Shown: positions 26,217 to 34,476 of the stretch, one piece after another | Layout: each line of letters opens with the position of its first letter | Position numbering within the stretch: the stretch's first letter is position 1 | Assembly: GCF_047238305.1 (NCBI RefSeq) | Contig: NZ_JBDFMO010000001.1 | Span: forward strand, 3,286,001-3,350,000 | Length of the DNA: 64,000 bases | Origin: Ferdinandcohnia sp047238305 | GTDB taxonomy: Bacteria; Bacillota; Bacilli; Bacillales; Bacillaceae_L | Direction of reading: 5' to 3' | The notes under the pieces: generated by a model | Databases searched by the model: none | Seen by the model: the letters and a program-made list of their open reading frames with translations, nothing else | What the model was told of the DNA's origin: nothing | Position numbers and translations under genes: made by a program

Positions 26217-27488
26217 GTGAGTGACAATAACGAAAAAGTTAAAGAGTGGATACAAGAAAACAAAAGCAAGGGGATACGTCTTTTAAAAAAGCTCGTTCAA
26301 GAACCGAGTCTCCAAGGGAATGAAAGGTCCTCGCAGGCGATTATTATAGAAAAATGCCGCCAGTTAGGGATGGAAATTGATATTTGGGAACCAAATGGTG
26401 CAGAACTGCTAAAGCATCCATATTTTGTATCACCTAGGTCCACTTTTCTCGATAGCCCCAATGTTGTCGGTGTCCTTAAAGGGACAGGAGGTGGGAAATC
26501 GCTTCTTTTAAATGGTCATATTGATGTCGTTCCAGAAGGTGATATTACACAATGGGAGATGGATCCATATTCTGCTGAAGTGAAGGATGGAAAATTATAT
26601 GGGCGTGGTTCTACCGATATGAAGGGAGGGAATGTGGCACTCCTTTTAGCACTCCAAGCCATTAAGGATTCAGGTATTCAATTAAAAGGAGATGTTATCT
26701 TTCAAAGTGTGATTGAAGAGGAAAGTGGTGGCGCTGGCACCCTTGCCACCATTTTAAGAGGATATAAAGCAGATGGGGCGATTATCCCGGAACCGACAAA
26801 TATGAAGATCTTCCCTAAACAACAAGGATCCTTATGGTTTAAACTTGATATTTATGGTCGGATTGCACATGGAGGCACAAGGTATGAGGGTGTTAGTGCG
26901 ATCGAAAAAGCGATGACTGTGATCAATCATCTGTTAAAACTTGAAATGATTCGCAATGGTGCAATCAACGATCCTTTATATAAAAATACACCCATCCCTG
27001 TTCCAATCAATATTGGAAAAATTCAAGGGGGAACGTGGCCATCCTCTGTTCCGGACGTTGTTACAATCGAGGGTCGAATGGGCGTTGCACCAGAAGAAAC
27101 AATCGACCACGCAAAAGCTGAAATGCAACAATGGCTGAAAAAGTTAGCCGAGATTGATAAATGGTTCGAGGAACATCCAGTTGAACTTGAATGGTTTGGT
27201 GCACGATGGGTACCTGGCACGATTGAACCTGATCATGAACTTATGAATCTTTTAAAAAATAGCTTTAAACAGGTGAAAGGGAAAGACCCTATTATTGAAG
27301 CTTCCCCGTGGGGTACAGACGGTGGGTTGTTAACAGCGGTAGGCAATATCCCAACGATTGTCTTTGGCCCGGGAACCACTGAGGTTGCCCATTATCCAAA
27401 TGAATATATTGAACTTGAGCGAATGTTTGAAACGGCAGAAATTATCGCTCAAACGATTTTAGCATGGTGTGAAGTTTCAGAAGAATAA
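26217..27488 (+). CDS. yodQ: M20 family deacylase, YodQ type
   Basis: Zinc metallohydrolase of 423 residues like acetylornithine deacetylase/succinyl-diaminopimelate desuccinylase. Motifs: LNGHIDVVPEGD, YGRGSTDMKGG (bridging Asp), QSVIEEESGGAG (catalytic Glu pair) and the dimerisation domain from about 200 to 320 (GRIAHGGTRYEG). In the operon it fits removal of the acetyl group added by YodP, which would free the terminal amine once the carbon chain is shortened. GTG start after GGGAGGAG. Confidence 0.84.
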   Translation: MSDNNEKVKEWIQENKSKGIRLLKKLVQEPSLQGNERSSQAIIIEKCRQLGMEIDIWEPNGAELLKHPYFVSPRSTFLDSPNVVGVLKGTGGGKSLLLNGHIDVVPEGDITQWEMDPYSAEVKDGKLYGRGSTDMKGGNVALLLALQAIKDSGIQLKGDVIFQSVIEEESGGAGTLATILRGYKADGAIIPEPTNMKIFPKQQGSLWFKLDIYGRIAHGGTRYEGVSAIEKAMTVINHLLKLEMIRNGAINDPLYKNTPIPVPINIGKIQGGTWPSSVPDVVTIEGRMGVAPEETIDHAKAEMQQWLKKLAEIDKWFEEHPVELEWFGARWVPGTIEPDHELMNLLKNSFKQVKGKDPIIEASPWGTDGGLLTAVGNIPTIVFGPGTTEVAHYPNEYIELERMFETAEIIAQTILAWCEVSEE

Positions 27489-27524
27489 TGATATGATGAT
27501 AGAAACGAATTAAAAGGAGGTTTG

Positions 27525-28382
27525 ATGTTGTCAGGTCAGAAGTATAGTGAACAAAAACAAATAAACGCCGCTACATATCAAGCAAGCATCGTCATAGATT
27601 ATTTCAATCGCAGGCTAAGAGTATTAGAATATCGGGGGAATCTTTTTTCTCTTATAGATGAAGTTCACGAGATTGCCGTGCAGCACTCCTTTGAAAAAAT
27701 GATTTGCATGGCAAAACGAGAAGATCTTCATTGTTTTATGGCTCGCGGTTACATGATCGAAGCAATGATTCCTAAATATTTTAATGGCAGTGATACCTAT
27801 TTTGTAACAAAATACTTTACAAATGAAAGAAGAAACAGTGAAAAATGGATGGAAGAAGAAAAAATCATAACTGACATCTTACGAAACCCGCAGGAGAATA
27901 AGCAAACAGACACCGATTTTTTAATCCGCAAAGCAACACCAAAAGACGCAGGGCAACTGGCCGCGTTATATAATACTGTGTTTCAAATCTATCCAACTCC
28001 ATTAACCAACCCAGACTATATTCAGCAAGTGATGAAGGAAGCGACCATTTTCTATGTGGTCGAAGATAACGAAACGATTATAAGTGCTGCCTCAGCCGAA
28101 ATGAACACGACCTTTTACAATGCAGAACTCACCGACTGTGCGACGCTTAATGCCTATCGAAAACATGGTTTAATGAAAAAGCTCTTAGTTCAGCTTGAAA
28201 AAGAGCTCATGAACAATGGAATTTATTGTGCCTACTCGATCGCGAGAGCACTTTCATTTGGTATGAATAAAAGCTTTTACCAGTTAAGATACACGTATAC
28301 TGGCAGACTCACAAACAATTGTTATATTTTTGATAAGATTGAAGATATGAATGTGTGGGTGAAAGATTTAACTGAGAAATGA
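27525..28382 (+). CDS. yodP: Beta-lysine N6-acetyltransferase, AblB/YodP type
   Basis: GNAT-fold acetyltransferase of 285 residues with a family-specific N-terminal half (NAATYQASIVIDYFNRRLRVLEYRG) and a C-terminal GNAT domain (LIRKATPKDAGQLAALYNTVF; cofactor loop NAYRKHGLMKKLL). Homologues beside lysine 2,3-aminomutase make N6-acetyl-beta-lysine, an osmolyte in methanogens and a catabolic intermediate in Bacillus. Start: AAGGAGG then ATG 27525; TTG codons on either side fit less well. Confidence 0.85.
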   Translation: MLSGQKYSEQKQINAATYQASIVIDYFNRRLRVLEYRGNLFSLIDEVHEIAVQHSFEKMICMAKREDLHCFMARGYMIEAMIPKYFNGSDTYFVTKYFTNERRNSEKWMEEEKIITDILRNPQENKQTDTDFLIRKATPKDAGQLAALYNTVFQIYPTPLTNPDYIQQVMKEATIFYVVEDNETIISAASAEMNTTFYNAELTDCATLNAYRKHGLMKKLLVQLEKELMNNGIYCAYSIARALSFGMNKSFYQLRYTYTGRLTNNCYIFDKIEDMNVWVKDLTEK

Positions 28383-28384
28383 TT

Positions 28385-28400
28385 AGCCGAATTTTCGGCT
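28385..28400. other. Inverted repeat before the sigma-54 regulator
   Basis: AGCCGAA-TT-TTCGGCT, a perfect 7-bp palindrome right after yodP with no T run, so not an intrinsic terminator. It could be an operator for the regulator that starts 44 bases later, or an mRNA hairpin. Confidence 0.3.
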
Positions 28401-28443
28401 CCAAACGCCGGAATTTCATCATCCGATTAGGAGGTGGAGATGC

Positions 28444-29817
28444 ATGCAAATCGGAGAAGAACTCGTCATCGCCATATTAGATAGCATAGATGAAGCTATT
28501 CATGTTGTTAATGAGGAAGGAATCACCATCTTCTATAATCAGGTCGCAGCAGAGCATGATGGGCTAAGCCGCGAGGAGGTCCTTGGAAAGCATCTACTTG
28601 AGGTTTTTCCCTCCTTAAATGAAGACTCTAGTACTCTATTAAAGGTTATTCGCACAAAACAGCCGATTTTTCATCTCCCCCAAACCTATAAAAATAAATG
28701 GGGAAAGCTGATTGATACAGTGAATACGACCCTTCCAATTAAAATAAACGGTACCTTCGTTGGGGCTCTTGAGATTGGAAAGGATTACTCTAAAATCAAA
28801 GATTTATCCAATAAATTAATGGACCTACAATCAAAGGTTCGGGGTGTCTCAAAAAAGCCGAATGAAATTTACGGTGCTAAATACACCTTTCATGACATCC
28901 TGACGAAAAATGAGCGCTTCAATCATGTGAAGCAACAAGCAACTAAGGTTGCCAACTCTTCATCAACAGTCTTGGTGTATGGGGAGACTGGCACCGGAAA
29001 AGAGCTGCTTGTTCAAGCGATTCACAATGAATCAGCACGAAGACAGGCACCATTTATCGCCCAAAACTGTGCGGCCTTACCAGAAAGCTTATTAGAAAGC
29101 ATTTTATTTGGAACCGTAAAAGGCAGTTATACAGGTGCGGTCGACCGTGCTGGGTTATTTGAAATTGCCCACGGTGGAACACTCTTTTTAGACGAAATCA
29201 ATTCTATGCCACTCGAACTCCAATCACGATTACTTCGTGTGCTTGAAGATGGAATGGTGCGCAGAATTGGCAGTCCGAAAGCCCTTCAAGTGGATGTCCG
29301 GGTGATTGTTGCATTAAATAAATATCCTTCGGAGTGTGTGATGGCGGGGGAATTACGACCTGATTTGTATTACCGATTAAATGTTTTTTCACTTGAGATT
29401 CCACCATTACGCGAACGAATTGGAGATATCCCTTACTTAGTGGATCATTTTATCGGAATTTATAATCATAGCTTTCAAAAAAGTGTTTCAAAAGTGGACG
29501 ATGGGGTTCTAGAACTTTTCGCGCGTTACAAGTGGCCAGGAAATGTACGTGAGTTAAAGCATATTATCGAGCATACGATGATCATGGCAGAAGGTGAGAT
29601 CCTAACCCAAGAATTACTGCCTAATCATCTTGTCGAATCACAGGAGAAAGCTTCATTACCACCGTTAAGACCATTGCGTGAAGCAGTACAAGAAACGGAA
29701 AACACTTTAATTGAAGCGGCTATGAAAAAATCAGGTGGGAATATCAACAAGGCCGCAAAACTACTTGAAATTCCACGTCAAACCTTGCAGTACAAATTGC
29801 AAAAAAAGAAACTTTAA
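28444..29817 (+). CDS. Sigma-54-dependent activator (RocR/BkdR type)
   Basis: Enhancer-binding protein of 457 residues with three parts: an N-terminal PAS domain (ILDSIDEAIHVVNEEGITIFYN), a central AAA+ domain (Walker A GETGTGKE; Walker B GGTLFLDEI; arginine-finger area RPDLYYRLNVF) and a Fis-type C-terminal helix-turn-helix (NINKAAKLLEIPRQTLQYKLQ). The sigma-54 contact loop reads GSYTGA instead of the usual GAFTGA; a Tyr at the Phe place is known to be tolerated, the Ser is less usual. It sits between yodP and kamA and directly upstream of a sigma-54 promoter, so it almost certainly activates kamA. B. subtilis, as I recall, lacks this gene here. Confidence 0.88.
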   Translation: MQIGEELVIAILDSIDEAIHVVNEEGITIFYNQVAAEHDGLSREEVLGKHLLEVFPSLNEDSSTLLKVIRTKQPIFHLPQTYKNKWGKLIDTVNTTLPIKINGTFVGALEIGKDYSKIKDLSNKLMDLQSKVRGVSKKPNEIYGAKYTFHDILTKNERFNHVKQQATKVANSSSTVLVYGETGTGKELLVQAIHNESARRQAPFIAQNCAALPESLLESILFGTVKGSYTGAVDRAGLFEIAHGGTLFLDEINSMPLELQSRLLRVLEDGMVRRIGSPKALQVDVRVIVALNKYPSECVMAGELRPDLYYRLNVFSLEIPPLRERIGDIPYLVDHFIGIYNHSFQKSVSKVDDGVLELFARYKWPGNVRELKHIIEHTMIMAEGEILTQELLPNHLVESQEKASLPPLRPLREAVQETENTLIEAAMKKSGGNINKAAKLLEIPRQTLQYKLQKKKL

Positions 29818-29843
29818 TCGAAATCTCTTTTCTACTTTATAAG

Positions 29844-29861
29844 TTGGCATGCAACTTGCAT
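29844..29861 (+). promoter_or_regulatory. Sigma-54 (-24/-12) promoter of kamA
   Basis: TTGGCAT-GCAAC-TTGCAT matches the TGGCAC-N5-TTGCW consensus at all key positions, with GG (29846-29847) and GC (29858-29859) separated by exactly ten bases. It lies 30 bases before the kamA start and just after the activator gene. Confidence 0.88.
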
Positions 29862-29889
29862 GTTAATCAAAGTAGGGAGGAGATTTTTT

Positions 29890-31302
29890 ATGCAGATGAA
29901 CTTATATAAGCCTCAGCGTCATTGGAAGGATATTGAATTATGGAAGGATGTAACAGAGGAGCAATGGAATGATTGGATTTGGCAATTAACCAATACCATC
30001 CGCACAATTGAGGATTTACGTAAGGTGATTAACCTGACTCCAGAGGAAGAAGAGGGTGTTTTAATTTCGACAAAGACCATTCCTTTAAATATTACGCCTT
30101 ATTATGCTTCGTTAATGAATCCTGATGACCCACGCTGTCCAATTCGTATGCAGTCAGTGCCAATTGGTAAGGAAATCTACAAGACAAAATACGATTTGGA
30201 GGATCCGCTAGAAGAAGACGAGGATTCCCCAGTTCCTGGACTGACCCACCGATACCCAGACCGCGTCCTATTTTTAGTAACAAACCAATGTTCGATGTAC
30301 TGCCGCTATTGTACGAGAAGACGATTTTCCGGCCAAATCGGCATGGGAGTGCCGAAAAAACAGCTTGATGCTGCAATCGGCTATATCGCGAACACGCCTG
30401 AAGTGCGAGATGTACTCATTTCCGGTGGTGATGGTCTACTTATCAATGACAACATCCTTGAGTATATTTTGAAAAATTTACGGGAGATTCCACATGTTGA
30501 AATCATTCGGATCGGAACAAGAGCTCCAGTCGTATTCCCGCAACGAATTACTGAAAACCTGTGCAATATCTTAAAGAAATATCACCCAGTATGGTTGAAT
30601 ACCCATTTCAATACATCCATTGAGATTACAGAAGAAGCAAAGAAAGCATGTGAAATGTTGGTAAATGCCGGTGTTCCCGTAGGTAACCAATCCGTTATTT
30701 TAGCAGGTATTAATGACAGCGTGGAAATTATGAAAAAGCTGATGCATGATTTAGTTAAGATTAGAGTTCGTCCATATTATATTTACCAATGTGATTTATC
30801 TGAAGGCATCGGTCACTTTAGAGCGCCTGTTTCAAAGGGCTTGGAGATCATCGAGGGTCTTCGTGGTCACACCTCAGGCTATTCTGTGCCAACCTTCGTC
30901 GTCGATGCACCTGGGGGAGGCGGAAAAATTGCGGTTCAGCCGAATTATCTGCTTTCGCAAAGTCCGGAAAAAGTGGTGTTACGTAATTTTGAAGGAGTCA
31001 TTACTACTTATCCAGAGCCAGAAAACTATGTACCTGGCCGTGCAGACGCTTATTTTACAGAGCATGTAGGATCTCTCGAAGATAAAAAATCAACTGCAGG
31101 TATAGCGGGGCTTCTAGGTGATGGATTCAACCTTGTCCCTGAAGGCATCAATCGAATTTCGCGGAGAAATAAATACAATGAAGATCCAACGCACAGCACA
31201 TTAAAGGATAAACGTGATAAACGGGATGAGTTAAAAGAGAAAAAATACCAATCCACTTTGAAAAAAATGCAGGGAAATAAGGAAGAAGAGGCATCAAGCT
31301 AA
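29890..31302 (+). CDS. kamA: Lysine 2,3-aminomutase
   Basis: Radical SAM, PLP and Fe-S enzyme converting L-lysine to L-beta-lysine; 470 residues. The [4Fe-4S] cysteines are Cys134, Cys138 and Cys141 (CSMYCRYC), followed by TRRRF. The PLP-binding lysine lies in the C-terminal SVPTFVVDAPGGGGKI area, typical of the family. Start: GGGAGGA nine bases before ATG 29890; an in-frame ATG at 29860 lies inside the promoter and can be dismissed. First enzyme of the pathway completed by YodP, YodT, YodRS and YodQ upstream. Confidence 0.93.
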   Translation: MQMNLYKPQRHWKDIELWKDVTEEQWNDWIWQLTNTIRTIEDLRKVINLTPEEEEGVLISTKTIPLNITPYYASLMNPDDPRCPIRMQSVPIGKEIYKTKYDLEDPLEEDEDSPVPGLTHRYPDRVLFLVTNQCSMYCRYCTRRRFSGQIGMGVPKKQLDAAIGYIANTPEVRDVLISGGDGLLINDNILEYILKNLREIPHVEIIRIGTRAPVVFPQRITENLCNILKKYHPVWLNTHFNTSIEITEEAKKACEMLVNAGVPVGNQSVILAGINDSVEIMKKLMHDLVKIRVRPYYIYQCDLSEGIGHFRAPVSKGLEIIEGLRGHTSGYSVPTFVVDAPGGGGKIAVQPNYLLSQSPEKVVLRNFEGVITTYPEPENYVPGRADAYFTEHVGSLEDKKSTAGIAGLLGDGFNLVPEGINRISRRNKYNEDPTHSTLKDKRDKRDELKEKKYQSTLKKMQGNKEEEASS

Positions 31303-31320
31303 AGATAGGAGGTCAAATCT

Positions 31321-31599
31321 TTGAAATTGAAATGTATGTGGTGTGAATCGGAAAAAGCACGTGAATCAACAAATAGTGTGTTTTGGGAGCTTCCAGATGG
31401 AACGCGTGCAATTGAAATTACGGAAACACCTAATGTTAGGTGTGAAGCTTGCGGAATGGAATATCAAGAAGAAGACATCATCAATGAAATCGAAGACCAT
31501 CTCATGATTATCGACACAAAAAAACTTTCAAAAGCAATTCAATACAAGGAACTCATGAAGATTCCACGATTTTTGAAGCAGAATTACTTTCGTTTTTAG
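31321..31599 (+). CDS. yokU: YokU-family protein, MqsA-like zinc finger
   Basis: A 92-residue protein with two CxxC knuckles (CMWC near residue 5; CEAC near 42) as in the YgiT/MqsA zinc-finger family, followed by a charged helix. It commonly follows kamA in Bacillus; role unknown. TTG start after AGGAGG. The 3' end abuts a sigma-A promoter for the next gene. Confidence 0.8.
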   Translation: MKLKCMWCESEKARESTNSVFWELPDGTRAIEITETPNVRCEACGMEYQEEDIINEIEDHLMIIDTKKLSKAIQYKELMKIPRFLKQNYFRF

Positions 31600-31627
31600 T
31601 TGACAGGACAACATAACGTGATAAAAT
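31600..31627 (+). promoter_or_regulatory. Sigma-A promoter of yozE
   Basis: TTGACA, 16-base spacer, TAAAAT. It begins at the base right after the yokU stop codon and ends 38 bases before the yozE start. Confidence 0.7.
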
Positions 31628-31665
31628 GACAAAAAAATGGTTCGAGAGAGTAGGATGTGGTTGTC

Positions 31666-31884
31666 ATGGGGAAGTCATTTTATCACTATATTGTGAAATT
31701 TCGTGCGGCGAAAGCGAAAGATGAGATTTGTCAATTTGCAAATGACGTTTATTTGGATCATAGCTTTCCAATTTATTCGAAGGATTACAATGAACTGAGC
31801 TCCTATTTAGAGCTAAACGGCCAATATTTAAAAAGTATGTCCATTTTTGATAAAGCTTGGGATCTCTATCAGAACGAAGATTGA
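31666..31884 (+). CDS. yozE: YozE family protein
   Basis: Small acidic/basic protein of 72 residues (KSFYHYIVKFRAAKAKDEICQFANDVY..DHSFP, YNELSSYLELN) recognised as the YozE/UPF0346 family, a short helical fold of unknown function. The ATG at 31666 gives the family's usual N-terminus; the GTG nine bases upstream is inside the weak AGGATG ribosome site. Ends at a strong terminator. Confidence 0.87.
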   Translation: MGKSFYHYIVKFRAAKAKDEICQFANDVYLDHSFPIYSKDYNELSSYLELNGQYLKSMSIFDKAWDLYQNED

Positions 31885-31888
31885 ATCT

Positions 31889-31915
31889 AAACCACCGTTT
31901 TGGTGGTTTTTTTAG
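31889..31915 (+). terminator. Terminator of yozE
   Basis: AAACCACC-GTTT-TGGTGGTTT followed by T's, three bases after the stop. Confidence 0.88.
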
Positions 31916-31938
31916 TTTAATTTATCATTTCTTAAAAT

Positions 31939-32012
31939 ACTGTCACTATCGAAGATTTACTGTCACTAACCAATTTTACTGCCGCTATCCAACTTTTACT
32001 GCCACTAAAAAA
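31939..32012. repeat. Short degenerate tandem repeat, four units of 19-20 bp
   Basis: ACTGYCRCTA recurs at 31939, 31959, 31978 and 31998, each followed by an A/C block and a T run. Units differ at several positions. The tract lies just after the yozE terminator in a 300-base gene-free interval (31885-32180) in which I see nothing else apart from the terminator. Confidence 0.7.
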
Positions 32013-32180
32013 ACGAACAAATATACCTCTAAATCGAACGCATAACACCCACAAATTTTAGGCTCGCCAGTCCTTCATTTTTCTTTTCCCACAAGCCCTA
32101 TTCCAATGCCGTTTTGTAAAAGACTTGCATATACTATCTCACACCCTTCAAATCGACATAATAGCTAAAGGGATGAGGAC

Positions 32181-32873
32181 ATGGATGGTAGAAGCAAAAA
32201 GCCAAAATATAAAATAGGGGATATTGTCGTTGTTACGTTATATGGAACAGTTGGGTCTGTAACAGATATCCGTAAGCTCGATGGGAATTTTCTTTATAAA
32301 GTAAATAAAGGCGAGGCATTCTATTCGGAATCGGCACTAACTTTGCTCTCTGAATACAAAGCAAAGTCGATGGAATTCGAAAAAATTGAGATTGAATATA
32401 AATATTATTTTGGTGACCTTGTCTTTGTTCAAGGATATGAAAATGACGTATTTAAAATTGTCGGGATACACACAGAAATTTGGAGATACAAAGAGGGTGC
32501 ATGGGAGGATGTGATTTACGAATTAGCGAGAGTGACAGATGGTGAGTGGCTCGAAGCGGGAGAAGATGAACTCACACTACTTGCAGACTTTGATCAAGCT
32601 GAAACATTCCTTCAAACATATTCGCTGAAGTATTTTGTGAAAAAGAAAAACAAAAATGTGGGGATGTATGAAAATATGGATATCTATCGTAAATCCGAAA
32701 AAGATCATATGCGGATCAAAAAAGAGAAAAAAGAAATCATCGATGGCTTACTCGATGTTTACAACGACTACAAGATCCTGCACGAAATGTTCCAGGATCA
32801 GAAATATAAGGACGTTATGGATTTGGCGATGAAAAATCTACAAAAATTTGAGTCTGGGAAAGGTAACGATTAA
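32181..32873 (+). CDS. Conserved hypothetical protein, YodN-like position
   Basis: Cytoplasmic protein of 230 residues. Two tandem short beta modules (KYKIGDIVVVTLYGTVGSVTDIRKL and YKYYFGDLVFVQGYENDVFKIVGIH), each GD-V-V like an SH3/KOW barrel, precede a charged helical C-terminus. The position near yozE and yozD parallels yodN of B. subtilis, but I cannot confirm homology. Its TAA shares the bases TTAA with the stop codon of the convergent gene. Confidence 0.65.
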   Translation: MDGRSKKPKYKIGDIVVVTLYGTVGSVTDIRKLDGNFLYKVNKGEAFYSESALTLLSEYKAKSMEFEKIEIEYKYYFGDLVFVQGYENDVFKIVGIHTEIWRYKEGAWEDVIYELARVTDGEWLEAGEDELTLLADFDQAETFLQTYSLKYFVKKKNKNVGMYENMDIYRKSEKDHMRIKKEKKEIIDGLLDVYNDYKILHEMFQDQKYKDVMDLAMKNLQKFESGKGND

Positions 32874-33067
32874 CTCATGAAAAAAGCTTGGACTAGAACA
32901 TAAAAGAAATAAGGGATCCCTAAAAATAAAATAGTTGAAAATAATCCTTTTGTTACTTTTCCTAACACTTTATCGAATCCATCTCCGTCAATAAATTCAA
33001 GGAATTTATTTGTCTTTTTGACTTCTTCTTTTACTGGGAATTTTACAAGAACGGTATGCTTTGTCAT
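32870..33067 (-). CDS. Small membrane protein, unknown
   Basis: A 65-residue protein with a hydrophilic N-terminus (MTKHTVLVKFPVKEEVKKTNKF) and one C-terminal transmembrane helix (LFSTILFLGIPYFFYVLVQAFF). ATG 33067 is chosen because GGAGGGG stands five bases before it; an upstream in-frame ATG has no ribosome site. Convergent with, and overlapping by four bases, the preceding gene. Confidence 0.65.
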   Translation of the reverse strand: MTKHTVLVKFPVKEEVKKTNKFLEFIDGDGFDKVLGKVTKGLFSTILFLGIPYFFYVLVQAFFMS

Positions 33068-33211
33068 GTGAACCCCTCCATTAGGCTTGTCCAATCTTTA
33101 TATTTCATCCTATGTATGAACATTCGAAATCATGACTAAAAAATAAAATACATACAAAACTGACATAGGTGATGATTTTAAAACATACACCTTAAAGTAA
33201 AGGGGGCGATC

Positions 33212-33385
33212 ATGCTGAAGGAAATTGAGGTTGTTATTGATACCGAGGAAATTGCAGAGTTTTTCTATAACGAACTTGTCCAAAGGGGATTTGCCCCAGG
33301 CGAGGAAGAGCTAGAGGAGCTAGCGGATATCACTTTTGAATATTTACTTTATAAATGTGTAATTGACGAAGAAAGGGAAGACTAA
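33212..33385 (+). CDS. yozD: YozD family protein
   Basis: Acidic protein of 57 residues (EIEVVIDTEEIAEFFYNELVQRG, ELEELADITFEYLLYK) that I recognise as the YozD family of Bacillus; function unknown. AGGGGGCG before the ATG supports it. Its own terminator follows. Confidence 0.8.
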   Translation: MLKEIEVVIDTEEIAEFFYNELVQRGFAPGEEELEELADITFEYLLYKCVIDEERED

Positions 33386-33396
33386 GTACATATCAG

Positions 33397-33421
33397 CGGC
33401 GGGAACCCCCGTCGTTTTTTT
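33397..33421 (+). terminator. Terminator of yozD
   Basis: Seven-base GC-rich stem CGGCGGG/CCCGTCG with a 4-base loop and seven T's. Confidence 0.85.
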
Positions 33422-33501
33422 ATGCCTAAAGTATTAAATTATTAGTAACCTTTTTCAGGTCAATTCGTATAGTCTTATATCAAGGTTATAGGGGGAGTAC
33501 G

Positions 33502-34272
33502 ATGTCATTAATAAATAAAATTTTTTCAAGTATTGGAATTGGTAATGCGAGGGTTGATACGAAACTTTCAACGGATCGACTAAAAGCCGGAGAAAAAGTA
33601 ACAGGTTTCGTTGAGATTGTGGGTGGAAATATGGAGCAACAAATTGATGAGATATATTTGTCTGTCATGACCACATATATCAAAGAATTCAATGACAGAA
33701 ATATAAATAAGCAAGCAACAATTGAAAAAATAAAGATTGTTGAACCGTTCGAGATTGGCAGTAATGAAAGACGTGAAATTCCGTTTTCGTTGGTGCTTCC
33801 ACTGGATACGCCTCTAACATTAGGAAAAACAAAAGTGTGGATTCATACAGGGTTAGATATTAAAAATGCCGTTGACCCATCAGACAAGGATTATATTTCT
33901 GTTTCACCATCTCCATTAGTAGCAGGTGTGTTGAATGCCATCTATGATCTAGGATTTAGTCTTCGTAAGGTAGATTGTGAAGCTGCACCATATCGACTAA
34001 GAAAACGTCTTCCTTTTGTTCAGGAATTTGAATTTGTCCCAACTAGTGGCGCTTACCGTGGAAAATTAGACGAAGTGGAATTGGTGTTCTTTCCACAATC
34101 AGAACAAAAGCTAGAAGTTGTCATGCAGGTGGATAGACGTGCGCGAGGCCTAGGCAGCCTTATTGCAGAAGCGATGGACATGGATGAATCTTTTGTTAAT
34201 TTCACAGTAACAGCAGATGATCTCCCAACAATAAAATCACAAATGAATCAAATTATTAGCCGTAATAGTTAA
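33502..34272 (+). CDS. spo0M: Sporulation-control protein Spo0M
   Basis: Arrestin-like protein of 256 residues that modulates entry into sporulation and cell-envelope events. The N-terminal beta-sandwich (DTKLSTDRLKAGEKVTGFVEIVGG, EIPFSLVLPLDTP) and the C-terminal half (RLPFVQEFEFVPTSG, LVFFPQSEQKLEVVMQVDRR) match the Spo0M/YgaI family at full length. Cytoplasmic. AGGGGGAG precedes the ATG. Monocistronic. Confidence 0.88.
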   Translation: MSLINKIFSSIGIGNARVDTKLSTDRLKAGEKVTGFVEIVGGNMEQQIDEIYLSVMTTYIKEFNDRNINKQATIEKIKIVEPFEIGSNERREIPFSLVLPLDTPLTLGKTKVWIHTGLDIKNAVDPSDKDYISVSPSPLVAGVLNAIYDLGFSLRKVDCEAAPYRLRKRLPFVQEFEFVPTSGAYRGKLDEVELVFFPQSEQKLEVVMQVDRRARGLGSLIAEAMDMDESFVNFTVTADDLPTIKSQMNQIISRNS

Positions 34273-34280
34273 TGATGGAA

Positions 34281-34308
34281 AAGGGCGCCCATAAATATGG
34301 ACGCCTTT
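34281..34308. terminator. Bidirectional terminator after spo0M
   Basis: Eleven-base arms with one mismatch and G-U pairs (34281-34291 and 34298-34308) between convergent genes. T runs on both sides are short. Confidence 0.6.
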
Positions 34309-34315
34309 ATATATT

Positions 34316-34462
34316 TCACTGATTATGTCCTGGTCCGTTTTTACGACCACCTGCAGCGGAAAATTCTTTTCCGTGTGCAATTTGCTCAGCTTCTATAGCT
34401 TCAGGTGGTGTATGATTATTTTTCTTAGGTGCATTAATTCTGTTGCGATTTTTTTTACCCAT
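34316..34462 (-). CDS. Small basic hydrophilic protein, possibly spore-associated
   Basis: A 48-residue protein not represented by any long ORF: Lys/Arg/Asn-rich start (MGKKNRNRINAPKKNNHTPP), acidic middle (EAIEAEQIAHGKEF) and Gly-rich end (AAGGRKNGPGHNQ). Size and composition resemble minor small acid-soluble spore proteins, but no named SASP matches from memory. ATG 34462 stands seven bases after GGAGG; a second ATG is one codon upstream. Begins 14 bases after its upstream neighbour, forming a two-gene unit. Confidence 0.65.
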   Translation of the reverse strand: MGKKNRNRINAPKKNNHTPPEAIEAEQIAHGKEFSAAGGRKNGPGHNQ

Positions 34463-34476
34463 CATAATCCCTCCAC

